From: Cohaesibacter celericrescens
Lineage (GTDB): Bacteria; Pseudomonadota; Alphaproteobacteria; Rhizobiales; Cohaesibacteraceae
DNA length: 64,000 bases
Reading direction: 5' to 3'
Assembly: GCF_002866925.1 (NCBI RefSeq)
Contig: NZ_PKUQ01000047.1
Coordinates: 124,001-188,000, forward strand
A program made the translations under genes and the position numbers. Under the pieces are notes generated by a model. It had not been told where the DNA came from. It did no database searches and worked only from the letters and a program-made list of their open reading frames with translations. Below, piece by piece: positions 22,040 through 31,762 of the stretch (positions are counted from its first letter, which is position 1; every line of letters begins with the position of its first letter).

Positions 22040-22693
22040 CTATCCGACCTGAAGTTTCTTTTCAACCAATCGGCCCATAACGGACAGGATCCAGTTGATG
22101 ATGAAATAGATTGCGGCAGCCGCAAGGTAAATTTCCAGCGGCCGGTAGGTTTGCCCTGTGATGTTTTGAGAGATGCGGGTTAGCTCCCCAATACCAACCA
22201 CAGAGGCCAGTGAAGAGACTTTGACCAGCAAGATCAACTCATTAACCAGAGACGGTAGGCCGATACGCACCGCTTGTGGCACCAGAATACGGCGCCAAAG
22301 AGAAAATCTCGGGATACCCAGAGCTTCGGCGGCTTCGGTCTGACCTGCAGGAATAGACTGGATCGCGCCTCGCAGGATTTCTGCGGTATAGGCGGCTGAA
22401 CACAGGCCCACTGCAAGAATGGCAGCTTGAATGGCAGGGAGGTCAAGACCGATGAAAGGCAGCATGTAGTAGAACATCAACAGCTGTACCAGCAAAGGTA
22501 CGCCGCGAAAAAAGCTGATATAGACCATCGCTGCCCGACGCGTAATCGCGCCTTGGGATAGTCTGGCTGCACACAGGAATGTGCCCCAGATCAGACTGAT
22601 GGCCATGCCTGCAACTGAAATAAGGATCGTCCAGCGGGCCGCTGTCAACATATAGGGCAGATTCTGCCAAATGGTGTCGAACGAAAAGCTCAT
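22040..22693 (-). CDS. Polar amino acid ABC transporter permease
   Basis: Membrane permease of 217 residues, the first of the pair. It carries FFRGVPLLVQLLMFYYMLP and the coupling loop EAAEALGIPRFSLWRRILVPQ. It has about five membrane spans, typical of the HisM/HisQ family. It is separated from the binding-protein gene by an 81-bp gap containing a strong stem-loop. Confidence 0.93.
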   Translation of the reverse strand: MSFSFDTIWQNLPYMLTAARWTILISVAGMAISLIWGTFLCAARLSQGAITRRAAMVYISFFRGVPLLVQLLMFYYMLPFIGLDLPAIQAAILAVGLCSAAYTAEILRGAIQSIPAGQTEAAEALGIPRFSLWRRILVPQAVRIGLPSLVNELILLVKVSSLASVVGIGELTRISQNITGQTYRPLEIYLAAAAIYFIINWILSVMGRLVEKKLQVG

Positions 22694-22733
22694 CTGTGCA
22701 ATCTCCGTAGTGGGAGGAAGGCCGGAGAAGTAG

Positions 22734-22767
22734 GGCGCGCCCGAAAGACTCCGTCTTCGGACGCGCC
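22734..22767 (-). repeat. Intercistronic stem-loop between binding-protein and permease genes
   Basis: Nearly perfect 15-16-bp stem (GGCGCGCCCGAAAGAC with GTCTTCGGACGCGCC, three-base loop, one mismatch and one bulge). No U run follows on the minus strand. Such hairpins after binding-protein genes commonly protect the upstream message and reduce read-through to the permeases. A similar one lies after dctP at 35681-35708. Confidence 0.75.
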
Positions 22768-22774
22768 TGACGCC

Positions 22775-23593
22775 TTACTTAACAGCAGGCATGGTGGTTG
22801 GCAATTCAGGAGCCGTACCAAGCCATTTTTCGTTGATGGCAGTCAAACGGCCATCTTCGTGCATTTTCAGGATCGCTTTGTTGATCGCAGCAACCAGAGA
22901 TGCGCTGTCTTCACCCGCAGGAGCAACCCAACCGAAGTATTTGGGGTCGCCGAACGGAGGCATAACCATTTCGAACAGGCCTGGACGCTGAACAGCAGCA
23001 TAGCCCATCAAAGGCATGGAGTTGGCAACAGCCTGGATGCGGCCGGCTGCCATATCGGCGAGGGCTTCGTCGATATTCACATATTCACGCACATCGGCAG
23101 GTGAAGCCAGTGTTTCGGAGAAGGCTTTCAACTGTGCCAACTGCGCGGAGCCTTTTTGGGAACCAACCGCTTTGCCTGCAATGTCTTCAGGTTTGCTGAT
23201 GCTGGTGTCGCCGGCTTTTTTGGCCAGTGCTACGGTTGCATTGCCGATTGGCAAAGTGAAGCTGTAGCGCTTCATGCGTTCGGCAGTGATGGTGACGGGT
23301 GCATTGACAATATCGAATTTGCCAGCTTCCAAGCCGGGCAGAATCGACTGCCATGGCAGGTCGAGAAATTCGACTTCAACGCCTAATTCTTTAGCAACTT
23401 CGGTGAAGAGATCATAGCAAATGCCTTGATATTCACCATCCTTGAGAATGTCAAACGGCGCATAATGCATCTCGGTGGCAGCGACAATTTTGCCCTTTGC
23501 CTTGATGTCAGACAAGAGATCTGCCTGAGCCGTGCTAGCCAGACCAAGGCCGATACCAGCGGCGGCGATGAAGGATAGGATGTTGGATTTCAT
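22775..23593 (-). CDS. Polar amino acid ABC transporter substrate-binding protein
   Basis: Periplasmic binding protein of 272 residues. Signal peptide MKSNILSFIAAAGIGLGLAS with cleavage near AQA. Family-3 (SBP_bac_3) features include MHYAPFDILKDGEYQGICYD, the conserved EVEFLDLPWQSILPGLEAGKFDI block, and PVTITAERMKRYSFT. It follows hutU by 59 bp on the same strand, so it is probably made with the histidine-degrading enzymes. The ligand is likely histidine, urocanate or another hut intermediate (inference). Confidence 0.93.
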   Translation of the reverse strand: MKSNILSFIAAAGIGLGLASTAQADLLSDIKAKGKIVAATEMHYAPFDILKDGEYQGICYDLFTEVAKELGVEVEFLDLPWQSILPGLEAGKFDIVNAPVTITAERMKRYSFTLPIGNATVALAKKAGDTSISKPEDIAGKAVGSQKGSAQLAQLKAFSETLASPADVREYVNIDEALADMAAGRIQAVANSMPLMGYAAVQRPGLFEMVMPPFGDPKYFGWVAPAGEDSASLVAAINKAILKMHEDGRLTAINEKWLGTAPELPTTMPAVK

Positions 23594-23652
23594 AGCGACT
23601 GTTCTCCGATAGATGTTGGAAAGGTGAAGGAAGGTAGTTTTTTTTATTTTAT

Positions 23653-25329
23653 TTATTCTTTGATCAAAATTCCCGGAAGGTTCAAATGATTCTCTTTTGC
23701 ACAGTCAATGGCAAGGTCATATCCGGCATCTGCGTGGCGCATTACGCCGGTTGCCGGATCATTCCACAGGACGCGACCAATGCGTTCATCTGCATCTTTC
23801 GTGCCATCAGCGCAAATAACCATGCCTGAGTGTTGTGAAAAGCCCATGCCGACCCCGCCGCCATGATGCAACGATACCCAAGTTGCTCCAGATGCGCAAT
23901 TGAGCAGGGCATTGAGCAGGGGCCAATCAGACACTGCGTCCGAGCCATCTTTCATGGATTCGGTTTCGCGGTTTGGCGATGCGACAGAGCCGCTGTCCAG
24001 ATGATCGCGGCCGATCACCACAGGGGCTTTTAGCTCGCCAGTGCGGACCATTTCATTGAAGGCCAGACCAAGGCGATGACGCTGGCCCAGACCAACCCAG
24101 CAAATGCGGGCAGGCAGGCCCTGAAAGGCGATGCGGTCACGGGCCATATCCAGCCATTTGTGCAGATGCGGATCATCGGGAATGAGCTCTTTGACCTTGG
24201 CGTCGGTCTTGTAAATATCTTCCGGATCGCCAGACAGCGCCGCCCAGCGGAACGGGCCGATGCCCTTGCAAAACAGGGGGCGAATGTAGGCAGGGACAAA
24301 GCCGGGGAAAGCGAAGGCATTTTCAAAACCGGCATCCTTGGCGACCTGACGAATGTTGTTGCCATAGTCCAGTGTCGGAATACCCATGTCCCAAAAGGCG
24401 ACCATGGCTTCCACTTGCTCGCGCATGGAGGCACGGGCCGCTTTTTCGACGGCTTTGGGATCGCTTTCGCGTTTTTCGGTCCATTGCCCCATGGTCCAGC
24501 CCTTGGGCAGGTAGCCGTTGATAGGATCGTGGGCCGATGTCTGGTCGGTAACAATGTCAGGTTTAACACCACGTTTTACCAGCTCGGGGAAGATGTCTGC
24601 CGCATTGCCCAGCAAACCAACGGATTTTGCTTCGCCCGCTTTTGTCCAGCGGTCAATCATATCGAGCGCTTGGTCGAGCGATGTTGCTTTTTCATCGACA
24701 TAGCCGGTGCGCAGACGAAAATCGATGCGGCTCTCATCGCATTCAACGGCGAGGCAACAGGCACCTGCCATGACGGCGGCCAGTGGCTGTGCGCCGCCCA
24801 TGCCGCCAAGACCGCCGGTCAAGATCCATTTGCCTGTCAGGTCTCCGCCAAAATGCTGGCGACCAGCCTCGGCGAATGTTTCATAAGTGCCCTGTACAAT
24901 GCCCTGTGTTCCGATATAGATCCAAGAACCAGCCGTCATCTGGCCATACATGGCCAAACCCTTTTTATCCAATTCGTTGAAATGGTCCCAATTGGCCCAG
25001 TGGGGCACGAGGTTGGAGTTGGCGATCAGAACGCGGGGGGCATCTTTGTGGGTTTTGAAGACGCCAACGGGCTTGCCGGACTGAACAAGCAGGGTTTCGG
25101 TGTCTTCCAACTGTTTCAGCGCTTCAACAATCAGATCAAAATCCTGCCATGTGCGTGCGGCGCGACCAATGCCGCCATAGACGACCAGTTCATGCGGTCG
25201 TTCTGCAACATCGGGATGCAGATTGTTCATCAGCATCCGCAAGGGTGCTTCTGTCAGCCATGATTTGGCATTCAGTTCCGTACCGGTCGGAGGGAAAATA
25301 TCGCGAGTGTTGTGACGGCGGTCAACCAT
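23653..25329 (-). CDS. hutU: Urocanate hydratase
   Basis: Converts urocanate to imidazolonepropionate using tightly bound NAD+. The protein is 558 residues, normal for the family. It contains the nucleotide-binding [18 protein letters not shown], the family signature around [14 protein letters not shown], and the C-terminal [15 protein letters not shown]. It lies 9 bp after hutG and before the ABC transporter genes. Confidence 0.97.
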   Translation of the reverse strand: MVDRRHNTRDIFPPTGTELNAKSWLTEAPLRMLMNNLHPDVAERPHELVVYGGIGRAARTWQDFDLIVEALKQLEDTETLLVQSGKPVGVFKTHKDAPRVLIANSNLVPHWANWDHFNELDKKGLAMYGQMTAGSWIYIGTQGIVQGTYETFAEAGRQHFGGDLTGKWILTGGLGGMGGAQPLAAVMAGACCLAVECDESRIDFRLRTGYVDEKATSLDQALDMIDRWTKAGEAKSVGLLGNAADIFPELVKRGVKPDIVTDQTSAHDPINGYLPKGWTMGQWTEKRESDPKAVEKAARASMREQVEAMVAFWDMGIPTLDYGNNIRQVAKDAGFENAFAFPGFVPAYIRPLFCKGIGPFRWAALSGDPEDIYKTDAKVKELIPDDPHLHKWLDMARDRIAFQGLPARICWVGLGQRHRLGLAFNEMVRTGELKAPVVIGRDHLDSGSVASPNRETESMKDGSDAVSDWPLLNALLNCASGATWVSLHHGGGVGMGFSQHSGMVICADGTKDADERIGRVLWNDPATGVMRHADAGYDLAIDCAKENHLNLPGILIKE

Positions 25330-25338
25330 TACGGCCTC

Positions 25339-26157
25339 CTAGAAAGTGTTGTTGTCTGTTTTGGGCAAGCTTTTTGCCAAATTTTGCAAGTCACTGAGAA
25401 TTGCGGCGAGATGCGCCCGCAAAGCATCGGATTTTTGTAGATCATAGGCAAAGGGTGGTGTTTCTGTGGTCAGGTGCGTGTCCTGCGCCAGTTCCATTTG
25501 GATGGCATGCACATTGTTTTGAGGCTTGCCATAGTGACGTGTGGTCCAGCCTCCTTTAAAACGGCCATTCAGTATGGCGGTATAGCCACTGGCGCGTTTG
25601 GCGCGGGCCAATACGGCTTGTTCAATGCGTGCATCGCAGGTGGTGGTGTTATTGGTGCCGATGTTGAAATCGGGCAATTTGCCTTCAAACAAAAAGGGGA
25701 TATGGGACCGGATCGAATGGCAGTCATAGAGAATGGCTATGCCGTGGATGGTCTTGACGCGTTCTAACTCAGCAGCCAATGCTGCATGATAGGGGGCGTG
25801 CCATGCCAATCGTCTGGCTTCGATGTCTTGTGCTGTTGGCTCTTTGCCGTCCAGATAAATAGGGCGACCGTCAAAGTCTGTGGTTGGGCAAAGGCCGGTG
25901 GTGTTTTGGCCCGGATAGAGCGACTCGTCCGAAGGTGCCCGGTTGGCATCGATGACATAGCGATGGAAGTTAGCGCATACCATCGTGGCGCCGGGCAACA
26001 GGCCGCTGTAGAGCCGATCTACGTGCCAATCGGTGTCTGCCAAAATTTTGCCGGTGTCGTTCAGTGTCGCCAATATCTCATCGGGTATGTGGGTGCCCGT
26101 ATGAGGAAGCCCCAGCACAATGGGACTGTTGCCTTGGATGATTTCAACAGGCTGCAT
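25339..26157 (-). CDS. hutG: N-formylglutamate deformylase
   Basis: Last step of the five-step histidine route: N-formyl-L-glutamate to glutamate and formate. The protein is 272 residues from Met at 26157, preceded by GAGGTATCCC. A frame to 26178 is possible. Family features are [39 protein letters not shown] and [12 protein letters not shown] with metal-ligand His residues. It overlaps the end of hutH by 14 bp. The presence of HutF (29040) confirms that formiminoglutamate goes through formylglutamate here. A divergent relative lies at 38697-39482. Confidence 0.95.
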   Translation of the reverse strand: MQPVEIIQGNSPIVLGLPHTGTHIPDEILATLNDTGKILADTDWHVDRLYSGLLPGATMVCANFHRYVIDANRAPSDESLYPGQNTTGLCPTTDFDGRPIYLDGKEPTAQDIEARRLAWHAPYHAALAAELERVKTIHGIAILYDCHSIRSHIPFLFEGKLPDFNIGTNNTTTCDARIEQAVLARAKRASGYTAILNGRFKGGWTTRHYGKPQNNVHAIQMELAQDTHLTTETPPFAYDLQKSDALRAHLAAILSDLQNLAKSLPKTDNNTF

Positions 26158-27700
26158 GGGATACCTCGATGCCAACAAGATGATCGGTGGTCACTGCATC
26201 CAACAAAGCGCGGCTGGCGATCAGTTCGCAAGCTGCTTTGAGGTCTGGTGCCAAATAGCGGTCCGTTTCTAGCGCGGATACTTCTTGGCGGAGCCTTGTT
26301 ATCGCATGCTGTAAGGGCTGGCTTGTTTTGAGAGGAGCGCGGTGTTCGACGCCAAGTGCTCCACACAGCAGTTCAACGCCCAGAATATTGGCGAGATTGT
26401 CTGTCATGCGTTTGAGACGGCGTGCGCCGTGGGCGGCCATAGAAACATGGTCTTCCTGATTGGCGCTGGTCGGGGTCGAGTCTGTTGAACAGGGATTGGC
26501 CAGATGTTTGTTTTCGCTCATCAAGGCAGCTGTTGTCACTTCGGCGATCATCAAGCCGGAATTGAGGCCAGGGTTTTTGGCCAAGAAGGGTGGAAGATCG
26601 TAGGACAATGTCGGGTCGACCATCAAGGCCACGCGACGCTGTGCAATGGCGCCTATTTCGGCGATGGCCAGAGCCAGCTGGTCTGCGGCAAAAGCAACCG
26701 GTTCTGCATGGAAGTTGCCGCCCGAGACAATGCGGTCTTCTTCGATCAAAACAAGCGGGTTGTCCGTGGCTGCATTGGCCTCGATTTCCAGTGTCGTTGC
26801 TGCCATGCGGATCATGTCGATACAGGCACCCACCACTTGCGGCTGGCAGCGGATGCAATAGGGATCTTGCACGCGGCTGTCGCTCTCCCGGTGGCTTTCG
26901 CGAATTTCCGAACCTTCCATCAGGCCACGCATGGCCGCTGCTGCATCAATCTGGCCGCGATGGCCGCGTAGCGCATGGATCTCTGGTAGAAGAGGGGCGG
27001 TTGAGCCCATGATGGCATCCGTGGAAAGACTGGCTGTGACCAAACATGCTTCGGCCATGCGGCGGGCTTCGAACAGACCAACCAAGGCAAAGGCAGTGGA
27101 GACCTGCGTGCCATTGATGAGGCCTAGTCCTTCTTTCGGGCCGAGCGTCACGGGTGTTAATCCCGCGCGCTGCAAGGCCTCTTTTCCGGACATACGCTCA
27201 CCAGCGAAGCTTGCTTCCCCTTCTCCGATCAGTACTGCGGTCATGTGGGCCAAGGGAGCCAAATCACCGGAAGCACCAACCGAACCCTGTGCAGGAATGA
27301 TGGGGGTAACGCCTTTTGCAAGGCAATTTTCAATCAATTCCAGGACGACCCAACGCACACCGGATGCCCCGCGGGCAAGGGACATGAGCTTGAGCGTCAT
27401 CACCAGACGCACGGTGGCTTCATCCATTTCTTCGCCAACCCCACAACAGTGGGACAGGATGAGATTGCGCTGCAAAGTGGCGGTGTCTTCCGGCGCGATT
27501 TTGACACTGGCCAATTTTCCAAAGCCAGTGTTGACGCCGTAAACCGCTTCGCTGCCTGCGGCGGCCTGGCGGACACGGTCTTCGGCTTTATCAACGTCCG
27601 CTTTGGCCGCGCGATCAATGGTGACGGCAAGGCTGTCGCGATAAATTGCTTCAAGGGTTTTGAGGTCTACATTCCCCGGGATCAATGGCGCAAGGGTCAT
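26144..27700 (-). CDS. hutH: Histidine ammonia-lyase
   Basis: Removes ammonia from L-histidine to give urocanate. The protein is 518 residues. The Ala143-Ser144-Gly145 tripeptide in [14 protein letters not shown] forms the MIO electrophile. The catalytic Tyr is in VYGVNTGFG, and [12 protein letters not shown] and NQEDHVSM are family blocks. The start overlaps the hutI stop by ATGA, showing translational coupling. Confidence 0.97.
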   Translation of the reverse strand: MTLAPLIPGNVDLKTLEAIYRDSLAVTIDRAAKADVDKAEDRVRQAAAGSEAVYGVNTGFGKLASVKIAPEDTATLQRNLILSHCCGVGEEMDEATVRLVMTLKLMSLARGASGVRWVVLELIENCLAKGVTPIIPAQGSVGASGDLAPLAHMTAVLIGEGEASFAGERMSGKEALQRAGLTPVTLGPKEGLGLINGTQVSTAFALVGLFEARRMAEACLVTASLSTDAIMGSTAPLLPEIHALRGHRGQIDAAAAMRGLMEGSEIRESHRESDSRVQDPYCIRCQPQVVGACIDMIRMAATTLEIEANAATDNPLVLIEEDRIVSGGNFHAEPVAFAADQLALAIAEIGAIAQRRVALMVDPTLSYDLPPFLAKNPGLNSGLMIAEVTTAALMSENKHLANPCSTDSTPTSANQEDHVSMAAHGARRLKRMTDNLANILGVELLCGALGVEHRAPLKTSQPLQHAITRLRQEVSALETDRYLAPDLKAACELIASRALLDAVTTDHLVGIEVSHAAC

Positions 27701-28902
27701 ATTGCCCCTCCTACAATGCGTTCTTTTAAAGGATTAAAGCCGATGCGATAGGACAGCTCAGCGGGATGGTCGATAGCCCAAATGGCCAGATCCGCGCGCA
27801 TGCCTTGTTGCAATATACCGCGATCTGTCAGACCCAAGGCGCGCGCTGCGTTGCATGTGACCCCTGCTAACGCTTCTTGCGGTGTCATGCGGAACAGTGT
27901 GCAGGCCATATTCATGGTCAACAGCAAAGATGTCAGTGGGGAGGTGCCGGGGTTGCAATCGGTGGCAATGGCGATGGGTACCTTGTGCGTGCGCAACAGC
28001 TTAACCGGCGGGAATTGTGTCTCATGCAGGGTATAAAAGGCGCCGGGCAGCAAAACCGCGACGGTGCCCGATTTTGCCATGGCCTCAACGCCAGCTTCGT
28101 CCAGATATTCCAGATGATCAGACGATAAAGCGTTATATTCAGCCGCCAAAACAGAGCCGCCCAGATTGGACAATTGCTCAGCGTGCAGTTTTACCGGTAG
28201 GCCGAGCGCCTTGGCTTTTTCAAACACCCTTTTGATCTGATCGGGAGAAAAGGCGATGCCCTCACAAAAGCCGTCAACGGCATCAACAAGTCCCTCAGCG
28301 TGGGCTTGCTCCAAAGTCGGCAGGCAAACTTCATCAAGATAGGCGTCGGGTTGGTCTTTATACTCGGCGGGAATGGCGTGCGCACCCAAATAGGTGGTGC
28401 GGACCGTAACATTGCGCACTTGGGCAATGCGTTTGGCCACGCGCAACATGCGCAATTCAGACGCGCCATCAAGACCATAACCGGATTTGATTTCCAGCGT
28501 CGTGACGCCTTCTGCCAACAGGGCATCGACACGGGGGAGCGCCGAGGTAAGCAAGTCTTCTTCACTTGCGGCACGGGTCGCGGTCACTGTTGAGACGATG
28601 CCTCCCCCAGCGCGGGCGATTTCTTCATAGCTGGCCCCTTGGAGGCGCATTTCAAACTCACGAGCGCGGTTGCCACCAAACACCACATGGGTGTGGCAAT
28701 CTATCAGGGCGGGAGTCACCACAGCGCCGCCCAGATCACGGTCTGGCCATGTTTTGTACGCATCGGGTAGAGCATCGGCAGGGCCGCAATAGACGATCAT
28801 GCCATGTTCTATGGCAAGGGCTCCATCGACAACCAAACCATAGGGCTCGGTGCCGCTTTGCATCGTTGCCAGCGTGGCATTTTTAAAAAGAAAATGTGTC
28901 AC
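27697..28902 (-). CDS. hutI: Imidazolonepropionase
   Basis: Hydrolyses imidazolone-5-propionate to formiminoglutamate. Amidohydrolase of 401 residues from a GTG at 28902 (protein [14 protein letters not shown]...). An ATG at 28953 is rejected, because it would place the presumed HutC operator and promoter at 28931-28972 inside the gene and adds 17 unrelated residues. Metal ligands are visible in [13 protein letters not shown], the substrate Arg/Tyr region in [16 protein letters not shown], a His in [10 protein letters not shown], and Asp in IATDCNPGT. First gene of hutI-H-G-U-ABC. Confidence 0.94.
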   Translation of the reverse strand: MTHFLFKNATLATMQSGTEPYGLVVDGALAIEHGMIVYCGPADALPDAYKTWPDRDLGGAVVTPALIDCHTHVVFGGNRAREFEMRLQGASYEEIARAGGGIVSTVTATRAASEEDLLTSALPRVDALLAEGVTTLEIKSGYGLDGASELRMLRVAKRIAQVRNVTVRTTYLGAHAIPAEYKDQPDAYLDEVCLPTLEQAHAEGLVDAVDGFCEGIAFSPDQIKRVFEKAKALGLPVKLHAEQLSNLGGSVLAAEYNALSSDHLEYLDEAGVEAMAKSGTVAVLLPGAFYTLHETQFPPVKLLRTHKVPIAIATDCNPGTSPLTSLLLTMNMACTLFRMTPQEALAGVTCNAARALGLTDRGILQQGMRADLAIWAIDHPAELSYRIGFNPLKERIVGGAI

Positions 28903-29039
28903 AGGGCTGATCCGCGCTTGATTAAATCGTGTTATATGGGAATATACATGCACATAATAATTGGACTGTCAACGCGAATTGGGCTAAAATTGCCGCTTAG
29001 TAAGGCAATGTTGGGGCGGATAATGTTGGAAGTAGAAGT
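28903..29039. promoter_or_regulatory. hutI / hutF divergent promoter with candidate HutC operator
   Basis: On the minus strand TTGACA (28972-28967) and TGTATA (28948-28943), 18 bp apart, form a plausible promoter for hutI. Overlapping its -10 is an imperfect inverted repeat TGTATAT-TCCC-ATATAAC (28931-28948), like the TGTATA-rich operators known for HutC repressors. It could control both hut units. The hutF ATG at 29040 follows GGAAGTAGAAGT. Confidence 0.5.
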
Positions 29040-30419
29040 ATGATGAAAATTTATGCAGAAAAGGCGCTGATCTCACGTGGTTGGCAGGATGATGTTTTGG
29101 TGTCTGTTGATGATGCCGGTGTGATCCAAACCATTCAGGATAATGTTGATGTGGCGACGGTCGAGGGGGATGTTGCGCGCGTCGGAATTCTGTTGCCAGC
29201 ACCAACCAATCTGCATAGTCATGCCTTTCAGCGCGCCATGGCGGGGATGAGCGAGCGGCGTGGACCGGAGCCGCGCGATACCTTTTGGACATGGCGACAG
29301 ATCATGTATCGGTTCCTCGACATTCTGACCCCTGATGATATCGAAGCCATTGCTGCATTTGTGCAAATGGAAATGTTGGAGGCAGGGTATGCCTGTAATG
29401 CCGAGTTTCATTATGTCCACCATCAGCCATCTGGTGCTGCCTATGACAATTTGTGTGAATTATCTGATCGCATTGGTGCTGCGACAGTTACCAGCGGCAT
29501 TGGCCTAACGCTGTTGCCGGTTCTTTATGAATATGGCGGGTGTGATCATCGACCGCTTGGCGCAGGTCAAATTCGCTTTGGTAACAATTTTGATCAATTT
29601 GCCCGTCTGCATGAGGGCGCAAGCGCGATGGTCGCGACATTGCCCGCGGACTGTACCATCGGTGTCGCGCCTCATTCCTTAAGGGCTGTCTCCATTGAGG
29701 CCTTGGCAGACTGTGTGGAGCTTGCCGGATCGGGGCCGTTGCACATGCATCTGGCCGAGCAAGTGAAAGAAGTGGAAGAAGTCCACGCCGCCTATGGCAA
29801 ACGGCCGGTGGAATGGCTCTTGGATCGCCATCCGGTCGCTGACAATTGGTGTTTGATCCACTGTACACAGATGAATGACTTTGAGACCGATGCTTTGGCT
29901 GCGACGGGGGCGGTGGCAGGGCTCTGTCCGATTACCGAATCCAGCCTCGGGGACGGGATTTTTAATGGCGTGCGCTATTTGGGCGCCAAGGGGCGGATCG
30001 GGGTCGGCTCTGACTCCAATGTTCGTATTTCTTTAACCGAAGAATTGCGAACGCTGGAATATTCGCAACGCTTGCGGGATCGCTGTCGTGCTACGGTCGC
30101 AACGGACAGCCAGTCCACGGGGCGGGTTTTGTTTGATGCGGTTGCCCTTGGTGGTGCGCAGGCTGCAGGCAGACAGAGCGGAGTGATTGCCGAAGGGCAA
30201 TTGGCCGATCTGATGGCGCTGGATAGTTCGGACGTGACGCTGGATGGCAGCAAAGGCGACGAGATCCTTGATACCTGGATTTTTGCCGGTGACGATAGAA
30301 TGATAACGGATGTCTGGTCTGCGGGGCGGCATTTGGTTATACAGGGAACCCACATATCAAGTGATGCCATTCGGGCGCGCTACGGTCAGGTGATGAGAAG
30401 GCTGAGGCAAGCATTTTGA
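29040..30419 (+). CDS. hutF: Formimidoylglutamate deiminase
   Basis: Converts N-formimino-L-glutamate to N-formyl-L-glutamate and ammonia. Amidohydrolase of 459 residues. Metal ligands appear in PTNLHSHAFQRAMAG, in PLHMHLAEQVKEVEE and in GVGSDSNVRISL. The catalytic His lies in VAPHSLRAVS and CLIHCTQMN. Divergent from the main hut operon and coupled to the regulator gene by a 4-base overlap. It makes this a HutF-HutG pathway, common in pseudomonads and alphaproteobacteria. Confidence 0.96.
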   Translation: MMKIYAEKALISRGWQDDVLVSVDDAGVIQTIQDNVDVATVEGDVARVGILLPAPTNLHSHAFQRAMAGMSERRGPEPRDTFWTWRQIMYRFLDILTPDDIEAIAAFVQMEMLEAGYACNAEFHYVHHQPSGAAYDNLCELSDRIGAATVTSGIGLTLLPVLYEYGGCDHRPLGAGQIRFGNNFDQFARLHEGASAMVATLPADCTIGVAPHSLRAVSIEALADCVELAGSGPLHMHLAEQVKEVEEVHAAYGKRPVEWLLDRHPVADNWCLIHCTQMNDFETDALAATGAVAGLCPITESSLGDGIFNGVRYLGAKGRIGVGSDSNVRISLTEELRTLEYSQRLRDRCRATVATDSQSTGRVLFDAVALGGAQAAGRQSGVIAEGQLADLMALDSSDVTLDGSKGDEILDTWIFAGDDRMITDVWSAGRHLVIQGTHISSDAIRARYGQVMRRLRQAF

Positions 30420-31117
30420 CGGGAAAAGAGCCAAACAGTTGGACGCAAATCCGCGAGGAACTGCTCCGGCGGATCAATGAGCGCGTATGGCAGCCGGGCT
30501 CATTGATACCCAATGAGTCCGAATTGGCCGAAGAGTTTCAGTGTGCCAGAACGACCGTCAACCGGGCTTTGCGCGAGTTGGCCAGCGCAGGCATTGTGAC
30601 GCGCAAACGCAAGGCGGGAACGCGCATTGCGATTAATCCGCCACACAAAGCCATTTTGACCATTCCGATTATCCGCGAAGAGGTGGAAGCCAAGGGCGCG
30701 CTGTATCGCCATACGATATTGCAACGGGTCAAGCGCTCGCTGCCAGCCTTTTTGTCAGGGGCCTTTCGTGTGTCAGAAGACACCACATTGCTTTATACCG
30801 AGACGATGCATTTTTCTGACAACCGTCCTTTCATCTTTGAAGAGCGGTACACTTCCCTTGCTGCTGTTCCATCCTTTGATGCTTTGGATCTGGATAGCAT
30901 CAGCATCAATGAGTGGCTGGTGCAAAATGCGCCCTATTCGGGAGGGGAATTGAGCTTTTTTGCCACACAAGCCGACGCCAAACTGGCGCGGAATTTTGAC
31001 ATTGCTGAAGGAAGTGCGCTGTTTGCGACAGAACGCAGCACATGGAATCAGGATCAGCCCATTACGCATGTGCGCTTGGTTTATATGCCCGGCTATCGCA
31101 TGCGTACCAGTTTTTGA
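30416..31117 (+). CDS. hutC: HutC, GntR-family histidine utilisation repressor
   Basis: Repressor of 233 residues with an N-terminal winged helix (ESELAEEFQCARTTVNRALRELASAGIV) and a C-terminal UTRA effector domain, whose inducer in this family is urocanate. The start is TTG at 30416, overlapping the hutF stop (TTGA), with GAGG about nine bases upstream. Linkage to hutF and the operator-like repeat at 28931-28948 support the assignment. Confidence 0.92.
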   Translation: MTGKEPNSWTQIREELLRRINERVWQPGSLIPNESELAEEFQCARTTVNRALRELASAGIVTRKRKAGTRIAINPPHKAILTIPIIREEVEAKGALYRHTILQRVKRSLPAFLSGAFRVSEDTTLLYTETMHFSDNRPFIFEERYTSLAAVPSFDALDLDSISINEWLVQNAPYSGGELSFFATQADAKLARNFDIAEGSALFATERSTWNQDQPITHVRLVYMPGYRMRTSF

Positions 31118-31140
31118 TGCATTGGGTATATTGGGATGCT

Positions 31141-31164
31141 TCCTGCGCTTCTAAAAGCGCAGGA
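31141..31164. terminator. Bidirectional hairpin between hutC and universal stress gene
   Basis: A perfect 10-bp stem TCCTGCGCTT / AAGCGCAGGA with a CTAA loop lies midway between two convergent genes. No long T run follows on either strand, so it is a weaker intrinsic terminator. Confidence 0.6.
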
Positions 31165-31190
31165 GTTGGTCTCGATCTCGTAAGGCCGAA

Positions 31191-31598
31191 TTATCGGATG
31201 ACATGAACCGAACAAGGCGCGTGACGCACAACGCGTGCTGCCGTTGATCCCAGGAAATAGTCTTGCATTCCGGGACGATGGGATGCAACGACGATCAAGT
31301 CCACATCATGTTCTTCAGCATAGTCCACAATCACGGTGCCTGCGTTGCCATCGTCGGACGCCACTGTGGCGTTTGGAATGGTTTTTGCGATGGCTTCTAG
31401 CTCGTCCAATACATATTTACGGGCTTCTTTGCGGACATCGGGAGGGACTTGAGACGCAACATAGGCTGGCACAATATCAAACACATGCAAGAGAATAATA
31501 TTGGCGGTGTCATCGGCCAAAGCCTTTACGGCTTCCAATGCGCCTGTTGGGCTGTGGTCATGATCAAGTGCAATGGGGACAAGGATGTTTTTATACAT
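31191..31598 (-). CDS. Universal stress protein (UspA family)
   Basis: Single-domain Usp protein of 135 residues with MYKNILVPIALDHD at the start. The ATP-binding signature is G-MQDYFL-GSTAARVVRHAPCSV at about residues 108-131, so the ATP-binding subclass is likely. GGAGGAG lies upstream of the ATG. A 164-bp upstream region contains two inverted repeats (next entries). Role in stress survival inferred from family only. Monocistronic. Confidence 0.93.
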   Translation of the reverse strand: MYKNILVPIALDHDHSPTGALEAVKALADDTANIILLHVFDIVPAYVASQVPPDVRKEARKYVLDELEAIAKTIPNATVASDDGNAGTVIVDYAEEHDVDLIVVASHRPGMQDYFLGSTAARVVRHAPCSVHVIR

Positions 31599-31615
31599 CT
31601 GGTACTCCTCCTACA

Positions 31616-31663
31616 GGACAGGCCTTAACACGGCTTGTTTGGGCACATTTGGGGCCCCTGTCC
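31616..31663. repeat. Inverted repeat in the leader of the universal stress gene
   Basis: GGACAGG (31616-31622) and CCTGTCC (31657-31663) form a 7-bp perfect inverted repeat just upstream of the usp ribosome site on the minus strand. It could be an operator or an mRNA leader structure. Confidence 0.4.
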
Positions 31664-31684
31664 TTTGGCCGATAGTAAACAGTG

Positions 31685-31729
31685 CCGCGCCGATTTGATT
31701 TGAGTTTATTATACTCCAAACCGGCGCGG
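31685..31729. repeat. Long-spaced G+C inverted repeat between usp and the alcohol dehydrogenase gene
   Basis: CCGCGCCG (31685-31692) and CGGCGCGG (31722-31729) flank an A+T-rich 29-base spacer that has a smaller TTTG...CAAA pairing. It lies 33 bp after the alcohol dehydrogenase stop on the minus strand and could end that operon's transcript. Confidence 0.5.
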
Positions 31730-31762
31730 AAACACATGACTATTATCGGGCTGTGCCTATTT

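Noticed and set aside
24076-25263. Open frame of 395 codons on the plus strand opposite hutU
   Set aside because: It lies entirely within hutU, has no recognisable domain, and is explained by codon bias of the real gene.
28903-28953. hutI extended to the ATG at 28953
   Set aside because: Adds 17 unrelated residues and overlaps the likely promoter and operator; the GTG at 28902 gives the expected N-terminus.
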